The position numbers and the translations under genes were made by a program. Source: Galerina marginata (Eukaryota; Basidiomycota; Agaricomycetes; Agaricales; Galerinaceae). From it: DNA of 64,000 nt. The notes below the pieces were generated by a model, which worked only from the letters and a program-made list of their open reading frames with translations, ran no database searches and was not told where the DNA came from. The stretch covers positions 2,914,001 to 2,978,000 of the forward strand of contig JAECYW010000006.1 of assembly GCA_023014335.1 (NCBI GenBank). The letters are read 5' to 3'. Every line of letters starts with the position of its first letter. Within the stretch, counting starts at the first letter, position 1. This document shows, one piece after another, positions 55,774-64,000 of this stretch.

Positions 55774-58445
55774 TCGTGGGCGGGGGGGTGGGGGCGGGGA
55801 TGGGTGTGGGTTGGGGCGGGGATGGGTGTGGGTGTGGGGCTGCTGGGGGGGTGCGGGTGGTGGTTGAGGGGACGGTTCGTACACTTTAGTGTATTGTTGA
55901 TCTATCCAATGAATTTTTTGATTTTTGGCCGCTCGTGCGCCTTGCGCCTTGAGTATGATGGATAGCCATGGGACTCTATGCTGGTTGTATGTCTAGATCT
56001 CTAGGACCAGGACGTAGCTATAGGTCCGAGCAACCAAGCACGGTACCGGTGATTGTGACTATCCTTTCGAACTAGAACTCATTGACTCGTTTCTACCCGA
56101 GTGGCAATATAGGAATATCGAGCGCTCGTGCGTCGAATAGAGGGCCGACCTCCCTGATAATAAATTCCTTCCTTCCTTCCTTAGCATCGTCGAGGGCAAC
56201 AGTTATTTGTGGGTTTCCAGAATGTTGTTCCAAGCTATTAACTAACTAGTAACAAACAGATTTCCCGCTACATGGTGCTTCACATTGACAACACACTGGA
56301 AGTGCTCTACTAGTATTTATCGAGTCCGGATGCATCACCGGTACCAGTGAAATAGCCTTTTATCCCTTGAATTTGAAATACTGTGGATTCGGAGGTCCTG
56401 GCATTAGTGTTGGACGTAGACGTACGATGTACGTCCACTTTCCATTTCTTTCAGTCTTTCTACTCAGATATTCGCGTGCCAGGTCCAGGTGGAGATGCAG
56501 TTTTTTTTACTCGGTAGGAGAATGAGCATTGAATCAAGGCAAGAAAATCTCAAGCAGGCATTGATATTCGGCGACTGCACCGAGTGCCTTTGCCTTTGCC
56601 CAATTTTTGCCAATTGTTCAGGAAATTTAAATAATAGGGCATCAGGCACTGCCAACCGCTGTGAAGGCTCCAGCGCCTACTTCCCTTAAATTCGGAAATT
56701 AGCCGCCTAATCTGCGAACGGCAGGCTCAAGCTCCCAGGCTAAACCTTCTGAATCCCTCGTTCCGAAGGCAGCAGGCGATATGGACCGTGTCCTGATCCA
56801 AACTTTATGGTTGTCATCGTATTCTCGGCCACGATCTTCAGTCGTCGCGACGTCAATCGACAAAAGTTTCGTAGCAAATCCGTTTAGAGGCCTGAAGCAA
56901 AAAATACCTCCTGCAAAACGCGTGTCGTCAAGGTCTCAACTAGATGTCGCGAGCGTCGTAATTCTGATCAACCTTACTTCTCGATGGGGCGTCCATAGTA
57001 AGTCGCAGCCCCTAGTAAAAAGGTTCATATCTACATCAATCAATAAATGTCGCGACTTTTGCAGAAATTAGTTAGTGAAATGTGAATTCTGCACTTGAAG
57101 CGTGATTAGTGCGATTCTGGGGCTATTTCGAACCTTAACCAGCTAAACGTAGGGGCAGTACGAAGACAAATCGCGCCAAAGATTCAAAAATCGTGGGAAT
57201 ATGGCTGGGCGTCTGAAAAGTGTTGAGCTGATAATAACAGATCGATTGTCATCTGTTTATATGGTCTGTATAGGAGACTATTGAGCTGATGCCAGTGCGA
57301 TCAAAGAAACTTGGTCTCTGTTCTTCAATACTGACAACAAAACTGGATATCTTCAACCATCCGTTCAAGTTGGTCCGCATACTCTAGGGTTTGTGGGCAG
57401 CCACTGGGCCATGAAAATCCTCCGAAAAATTCAGACAGGCTGCAGGATATCATCTCTATGACTAAATCTGCGAGCTCCTAGGACCTTAGGCTTGCCGAAT
57501 GCCCACCACTTTACCTCACATGGGCGCCGTCTCCCACAGACTCTGGAACTAGCATGAAGTCTCCTAGGGATGTTTGGATTAGCCGCCGGAGGTGGTGTTG
57601 GAAACTGTGGGGTAAGGTGAGGTATCCTTGTCATCGATTCCCTTGCTGTAATTCAGTAACAGTGACCAGTCACCAAATTTTACTATGGAGTAAGTGGCAC
57701 TGTTAATTTCTATCAGTTTTTAGTTTTTTATAAGTGAGCGCCAGCCGCCAGCCACTTGGCCACGACTACTTATATAGAGTTTTCGATCCCCAACCATGAC
57801 TCCCGAAATCTGTTCGCTGTGTCAATACGAAGTCCATGGTTTGTGATATACTGTACTTATAATCATCCCTTACCTTCGATCCTTTTTATAGCTCAACCGC
57901 CCTGCAATTGGCACCATCAAGAAGTGGCTCCACCTCCAACCGCCTGCCCTTGATGCTACTATTCGTATTACTCCACACAAAAGGACGACCCGCGATAACT
58001 TACACCCCCGGTGGCTCATTTACTAGTATAAAGGGTAAGAGCCTGCTCGGATCTGAGTAGTAGTGGATGCCGACCTATCCTGACCTCATCGTTACCCTCC
58101 GAAGGTTTTTTCTATGGCGCCAGCCTCCACCTTGCAACTGATGCTGTCAGGTAAATACACTTCGACCTTCTAGCCTGGCTTCAACTTTGTTCTAAGCTAT
58201 CAAACCGAATGGAGAGGACAATTCGCAATAATTCCTCACCCACACAGGTGGTTCACTTTTAATACAGGGTAGAGCCGGCGGTGGAGCAATCTCATTTATA
58301 GGTCACTCTGCGCCACACCTCGAACCTCAGCTTGACTCCAAATTTCTATGTTCTATATTACTACAGCTCCGAATTGTGTGGGCTTTTCGCCACATATATT
58401 GTGGGCCCACCAGCCGCTGGCTTTCTCACAATAAAACTATTCACT
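55774..58445. other. Intergenic, no gene identified; G-rich tract at its start
   Basis: Begins with a strongly G-rich tract (about 55774-55875) immediately after the UCH stop. A (CTTC)n run is at about 56167-56182 and poly-T at 56501-56509. Short frames only; none shows a domain. Confidence 0.45.
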
Positions 58446-60637
58446 ATGACTTCTATGGCTCTTCCCGTCTTCCTCCCTGAAATCGAACCCAATGGACGCC
58501 GAGCCCTGCCTCCAAGGATACCACACGCTACTCATCGACACGCAGCGCCCACCGGTCCCTGGCCATGGTCCGACCTCGTCGAGAACGACATTCCGATCCC
58601 GTTTCCTCTTAACCTTCAAGCACTCGACGAGAAGAAGGACACTAATTCGCCCGAGAACGAATTGCAGGATGAAAATTGGGGAAAATACCCAGGGAGTCTC
58701 TTTCCAAACTGGACACAGCATCAGATTACGAGAAGCGGGATCGCGCGCGCTATTAACAAGAAGCTAGGAAAAGCTGAAACCTGCGTTATTTACCACCTTG
58801 ATGTTGGGACCGACGGCCACTTTTCGCAGCCTGGGAAGTACTGCGTGACGGATGAAAACGAGCACGATTTCTGGACGATGTTGACGGTAAGCTGGAAGCT
58901 CGAGGGTCACGGAAAGTATTGGCTTACATTTCTACTAGGAGAAACGTCCAGATGAAAATAGAGTTCGTTTACTCTTCGTCGAGAATCTGTCGGGCGGCAT
59001 TTTGCAAATGCTTGGAACAATGTTAGTTTAATACATCATTCCTTTTCATACTCGAGTATGTGCATTTCTTATCATGATGCCCTCTGGTAGATATAAGATC
59101 GAACCGTTCTTTTTTTCTTCGTCACTGAACTGGATTCCATCACGATACCAAGAGCATGTTCGCCAGAATAAAGGAGACCGTTCGTAGGCTTTTCATCCAG
59201 GTCCTCTCCTCGATATTGACAACTTCCGGGCTTAGATATCACCGTAACGCTTACGTTCCTCAGAACTATGCCAAACCCAATGACGGCGGCCAACACACCC
59301 AACGTCGGCAATACCAATAATTTATCCTTTGCACAGGTGGCTTCTCAAGTTGGGACGACGACCATCGACACACAGGCGCCTCTCATTTTAAGATCAAGTA
59401 AATCATTTTCCTACTGAATGTCATGGAACACCCGTGGTTTAAAAATATTCTACAGACGACAGAATCCTCCTTCTTGACCTTCTTGCCTTCCATATGGTTC
59501 GCCGCAAAGAGGGCAGCACAGTCATATCGTACCATCCCACCCCAGAATGGAAGAGCACCAGCGCTCAATACCTCCATTCCCGCGTGCGCTACGTTGGAGA
59601 AAGTGTGTACTGGCAGTCTCTGTTCCGGCAGTCTCAAGACCCGACTTTCGTCCTCCTGTCCATGCTGTGGTACGCAATGTATGCCTGGGACGAGGCACTG
59701 GAAAATCTTTATGCTCATATCTGTTGGCTGGTAGGTCATGCACATGATCGGGTATCTCTCCTGGATTTATTGACGCCCAATTGGTTCAGGAATCTCGCGT
59801 TCTGGTCACTAACAACATTCATCTCACTCGGGAGCTTCATATTATACGCGCTTCTTTGCTTCACTACACCTCTCTTTTGGAAAACTTCCGAAAGGCGGTT
59901 ATTTTTATTCGCAACACCCCCAATCCCGCGATTCAAGACCTCCCGGATTACAACAGTTCTGCGGATCTGCTGAACAAGGAATGCGACAACCTGATATCAG
60001 AAATAGAGCGTCTGGAAATGTTTCGCCGGATGCAAGAGATGAGGCTTGAAAATGTATTGAATCTTGTGAGTGGCCATACCTTCTAGGGCTGTATCCACAG
60101 AGTCATGACCGGTTTTCTATTTCTATTTCTATGCAGGCGTTTGCGAGCGTTAATTTCGAGGATAGCCGAGAGACACAGAGGTTGTCGCAGACTTCCCTTC
60201 GCGATGGAGAGGGTGAGTCGTGTAATGTCTGTCTGGACTAGAATCCGGTTCTGACTATTCACATCGACCCTCATAGCGATGAAACAAATATCGTACCTCA
60301 CGATGGTGTTCCTGCCTGCGTCCTTTGTGGCGGTAAGCATTGCTTTTCGTTTTACTTCCAGAGCACAGTCCGACCCTCAGAGAACGTTGTCTAGACCATC
60401 TTCGGAATGAACCTCTCAAACCTTCAGTCGGGGTCTTTCGGCACGGTGGCCAACTATCTCGCGGTATCCCTTCCCCTCACCGCCGTCACAATCTGGATCA
60501 TCGTTGGCCTTCACTCGAGCAAGACTTATCACGATGAGCCTGAGAAAAGTTTGTTCTACCGATTGCGATGGCCTATTCGCTCTTTAAAGAAATTGTTTAA
60601 GAGAAGACAGAGAGGTGGTTTTGAAGGTGTTGTTTGA
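58446..60637 (+). CDS. CorA-like Mg2+ transporter family membrane protein
   Basis: Predicted divalent-cation channel or transporter of the fungal CorA-like group. The start MTSMALPVFLPEIEPNGRRA at 58446 opens a long cytosolic region. Exons follow through KIEPFFFSSSLNWIPSRYQE, YVGESVYWQSLFRQSQDPTF and LLNKECDNLISEIERLEMFR (a long helix). The membrane part is KQISYLTMVFLPASFVA, an intron, then TIFGMNLSNLQSGSFG, which carries the GMN signature at the end of the first transmembrane helix. The second helix is LPLTAVTIWIIVGL. The C-terminus is basic (KKLFKRRQRGG). The eight or so introns I placed are all GT-AG and keep the frame. GMN plus two C-terminal helices defines the superfamily; transport specificity is not shown. 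Confidence 0.8.
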
Positions 60638-62113
60638 GGAGAATCAGGAGATAAAAAAATTGTCTATTCTACTTAATTGGCCCTGCCCAAAACAGTATTA
60701 TCACGAATGAGACTTATTTATGTATGCCCGGTAATTCGAAGGGAAACGACTTGCCATAACCAAGGGTTATCAATGAAATAGAATCATGAGCGCGAACGTA
60801 GTGAAAGCAGACTAAGTAGGTCACTGACAAGTGATTAAGCGCCGACCGTTCGATAATTTGTGTTACTTTCCGTTGGGGTGGGTCAAACAAACCTGACCGC
60901 CCTTTTCGTTGACACACGGAACGGCCACGCCGACAGGTTCCAGAAGATAGTCGAGATTCGCTTTTGTGCCGCATTGCAGGCTAAGTGAAGGTTCGATTAA
61001 CGCGTGCCATGAGTGCAAGTAGAAAGGAGGGGTTCAAGGGGCGCCACCAGCCTCAAAGGGATCACCTTGTATACCGTTTCCCCTGTCTTTGGAGTTTGTG
61101 GGTTGTATTGTGGAGCATCCTTGATCGAACTTAGGTTCAGGGACTTCCGAGAGATCTCTGATTTTAGGGTGAAAGGCGGAAGACAAAATCAATATTTTTG
61201 GGGCATTGAAGTGTAAGGCTGTTGTCAATCACGTTCGTTTTTCAGGCAGAAGTGGTACGGGTCTGGGAAAAGCTGGACCGTAAAGATGGAAAAATGATGT
61301 CCTGAGAACCGACTTCATTTCCCCAGGATCTAGCTAGCGCAATAAATTTTCTGGATTAATAGATGGCTCATCTTATCGAAAGCGCGACAGGTCTAAGAAG
61401 GAGAATCTTACGAGAAGTGGCTCATTTCCCCAAGTATTAAGAAATTGAAGGACCGACCAATACAATTTGCGGGGTTAATGTCCTCGGCCATCTCGTCGAT
61501 AGCAAGGTGCAAGGTGAACTCGGACTGACATTGAGAATCCTTGGATGGTTGAGATGGAGGGATCTGATAGCACCCATCACAACGTTAGTAAAGATAACGG
61601 CACGATGTCAAGCATGATCACTGACCTTACGATACTACATAGTCGTGCTGCGCGTCATCGGTTCGATTTTCGCAAGGGTCGGTTGGTCGGTGCATGTATC
61701 AGAAACACGAGTACTTCTCTTCTTGTATTCGGCGAGTAATAATGTGTCTCGCGTCATAGAGTCCGACATTGTCGACGTAGGGGGGATAGTATTATTTGGA
61801 GCGCAGTCGTGGGTTGACACCCTAACGGGGGTGACTCGTTTCTCGGAATCTGCATTGCCCCTGCGTGCAGTGAGCTTTCCTAAGAGGTTCAGGCAAATGT
61901 ACCAAAGGAGCGGGAGACAAGCCCCTCATATGAGATGGGGCTATTTCATCATTATTGACATTGACATGAGCGTAGGCGTTAGCTAGTAGCGAGGACTTTA
62001 GCTCCCGGTAAGGAAAAAGAAAATAAGCGTTAAAGTAAGGCGGCAACGGTGTAAAGGAGTCACCTATGCTACAGACTCCTACCTAGATAGTATATAGAGT
62101 CAAGAGGTAGCAA
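60638..62113. other. Intergenic, no gene identified
   Basis: Several frames of 60-113 codons on both strands overlap one another with no domain. I see no splice-connected coding run. Confidence 0.45.
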
Positions 62114-62482
62114 TCATCTTGAAGAAGGTGGTATAGGGTCAACCAGCGGGTTTTCCTCCCTCGCTTGTTCGAGTAGCTTGTCCAACCCTTTCTCCTTCAC
62201 TGCAGACTGTGCCAGGTAACCAAGACGATAGTGCGTTTTAGAAGAAGTAAATATGAGAATATGAGACGCTGCACGTACCTGGACACAGGACTTATACTCT
62301 TCCCAAATCTTCCCGCACTTCTCTTGGAATTCATCGGCCTTTTTCTTCGAGTATGCGGCCCGCGTTTCGGATGATTTTGAGGCAGTCACCGCAGGCTCCA
62401 GATACCCTTCGAACCATGTATTAAAGCAAGAGTCATACTGCTGTTTGAGAGGGGTACATTGTGGAGATAGACTTTGCGACAT
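62114..62482 (-). CDS. MDM35: Mitochondrial intermembrane-space protein MDM35/TRIAP1 family
   Basis: A 98-aa protein from two exons (62482-62279 and 62206-62114). MSQSLSPQCTPLKQQYDSCF and FQEKCGKIWEEYKSCVQ carry the twin Cx9C pattern (C-x9-C in each helix), and the tail KEKGLDKLLEQAREENPL is typical of the family. Members partner Ups/PRELI proteins to carry phosphatidic acid between mitochondrial membranes and are imported by disulfide relay. I chose the ATG at 62482 over an upstream one at 62494 because MS-type starts are usual, but both are possible. Intact. Confidence 0.88.
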   Translation of the reverse strand: MSQSLSPQCTPLKQQYDSCFNTWFEGYLEPAVTASKSSETRAAYSKKKADEFQEKCGKIWEEYKSCVQVRAASHILIFTSSKTHYRLGYLAQSAVKEKGLDKLLEQAREENPLVDPIPPSSR

Positions 62483-62797
62483 GGGCGAAAGCAAAAGACG
62501 AGCTGAGTATCCTGTTTGCCGGTTCGTGACGCGTTGACAGGCGCTTCCGGGCCGTTACTGTAACCATCGGCGGTGCAGAACTCCTCAAGTGCTCAGAGCG
62601 AGAACTATTCAACCGTTTCTTTGCACTCTGCAAAACTGCAGTGGTCACAAGTACGTACGTACGGTAATCATACTATACAACAATTCAAAACATTAACAGG
62701 GTCAGTGGATGGATCATGGGAGATATAGTAGGCAGGCTTTCTGATTGGAGAGCTATCTATGATAAAGAGAGTCAGACTGTAGAAACGTTCGCGATAG

Positions 62798-64000
62798 TCA
62801 TCTTTCGTGATAGAAACTGCCCCGCAAATAGAACAATGTGCCGTGATTTTCTCGTCCGCCTCGTGTGTCATAGGGATTGTATTCAGCACCGGCTCGCCAC
62901 CGCCAGACAGAAAAGCATTTCCAGGCATTTCCGTTTGGCCGGCGAGATTTCTCCATTCGTCCATCAATGTCTAGAAGACCCGTCTCGAGCATTGTCGGGC
63001 TAGTTATGGTCATAGAGAGGATTGAGTCTGAGGGTTCCGAGGGTTCTTCAGATAGTAAATGTGCAGGCAGATCTTTTTCTGGGCCACGTTGAGTAAGCAT
63101 GGTCAGAGCATATGTTTTTGGATGGATAGATTGAATCTACAAGAATCATAATCAATACATGAAGTCGCGCAACACTATACAACGACTTACTATCGCGTCT
63201 TTCTCTATTATCTCGGAGGTAGCAAAGGACCGCCTGTAGGTGATTACATCACCTACGCGTATAATCTTGTTTTTGACTAACATATAGAGTTTAATTTCAC
63301 TCGCACCGCTGAAGAATAGTTCGTTGAGTTTCGCAATCGTCAACCGTCGTCAACGATACAATACGAGGACATACCCAGCTCGTGCAGTAGACTCGCAAGC
63401 AATTGAGAAGGAAGATGTGGGCTCCACTTCTGTAGAGGGAGCAGGAGCAGGGTTGTCTCGTTCCCAGACTTCGTCTTTCCACGGAGCAGCTAGGGTACCT
63501 TTGATGATGGCCTCTTGGAATTGTTTGACTTTCTCAACGTGTGTTTGAGAGAACCAGTTCAAGTAGAGATGGTCCTGAAATGTACGGGTTGCAGCCAGAA
63601 AATGAGAGTCATTGAAGATGCTAGGGTTGATCTCAGCGTTCGAAGAAGCTACAAGTGGGTGCTCGTCGACATCCATCTTGTCCTCGAGTGCAGGATGGTC
63701 CGATCCCAGAGTTTCCTCGTAGCCTAAAAACGCTGTAGGAGGTAGCAGTGTCTTGAGATGTGTCCTAGCGTCTTCTGAAAGCATAGACCAAGTGTTACTG
63801 TTGATGATATCCTAAGGAAGACGCCGATTGAGTCCCTACAACTTATGCAATAGGTTGATCACACGAGAATGAATAGGATATCACCCGTCGGGATACATAC
63901 ATGCATGTCCAAAGAGACAAGATCGCTTTTAGAACTTTCCAGCAGGGTCTTGATAAACTTCTCTGGGTCGATCTCTGGTGTAGGTTTCCGCTTGATAACT
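62798..64000 (-). CDS. DEUBAD/ASX-homology domain protein, 5' end outside window
   Basis: Predicted chromatin- or deubiquitinase-associated protein. Visible exons: 64000-63901, 63811-63375, 63308-63191 and 63136-62798. PEKFIKTLLESSKSDLVSLD then EDARTHLKTLLPPTAFLGYE and FLAATRTFQDHLYLNWFSQT match the DEUBAD/ASXH helical fold (the LLPPTAF motif and the FxDxHF-type segment). The later exon IKLYMLVKNKIIRVGDVITY and IHPKTYALTMLTQRGPEKDL continue a conserved fungal C-terminal region. In other fungi and animals this fold activates UCH-family deubiquitinases, so a functional link with the UCH37-like gene 8 kb away is conceivable but is inference. Confidence 0.75.

Noticed and set aside
61545..61986. 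Plus-strand frames of 64 and 113 codons
   Set aside because: They overlap antisense frames of similar length and show no motif or membrane pattern strong enough to support a gene.

Overview
The window looks like genomic DNA of a mushroom-forming basidiomycete (Agaricomycetes). Genes are cut by many 50-65 nt spliceosomal introns, and several protein types are characteristic of that group: a Tnp2 transposase, a KDZ transposase with a CxC2-like cysteine cluster, a TET/JBP dioxygenase, multicopy agaricomycete-only proteins and a basidiomycete CorA-like transporter. I saw no rRNA or tRNA gene and no CRISPR array. Exon joins below were worked out by hand from splice signals and reading frame.

Layout. 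1-2.8 kb: 3' part of a Tnp2 (CACTA-like) transposase. 6-7.3 kb: a non-coding repeat with palindromic ends that recurs at 24.5 and 31.2 kb. 7.9-14.3 kb: a minisatellite, then an apparently intact 1,071-aa KDZ transposase (minus strand) head-to-head with an intact 505-aa TET/JBP dioxygenase (plus strand). 16.5-20.9 kb: a second divergent pair of intact agaricomycete-specific genes. 21.3-27.9 kb: a non-LTR retrotransposon (ORF1 with three zinc-knuckle clusters, ORF2 with endonuclease and reverse transcriptase) broken by a frameshift, a stop codon and a 408-bp insertion. 28-34 kb: a graveyard of nested fragments (a transposon exon, two more LINE pieces, a Tc1/mariner transposase piece, two copies of a SINE-like repeat). 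34.3-39.05 kb: a minus-strand GTPase-like gene that contains a 2.7-kb tandem array whose unit reads as a 63-nt intron plus a 3-nt exon, repeated about 40 times.

39-56 kb is dominated by a duplicated locus. The better copy (52.0-55.8 kb) is an intact GH5 glycoside hydrolase divergent from an intact UCH37-type deubiquitinase. The other copy (40.0-47.1 kb) is decayed and split by about 4 kb holding a truncated glycogen synthase, a third GH5 scrap and an armadillo-repeat fragment. An intact kinase-like gene sits between the copies. The right end (58.4-64 kb) is quieter host sequence: a CorA-like transporter, MDM35 and a DEUBAD/ASX-homology protein running off the edge.

Two observations stand out. 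First, transposase and putative 5-methylcytosine oxidase lie 230 bp apart and both appear uninterrupted; the KDZ-TET/JBP association is known in basidiomycetes, and this looks like a complete example. Second, the microexon/intron array in the GTPase gene: every unit keeps CAG acceptor, one codon and a GTGAGT-like donor, so any number of units could be retained without shifting frame. I know of no described equivalent, but splicing cannot be shown from DNA alone.
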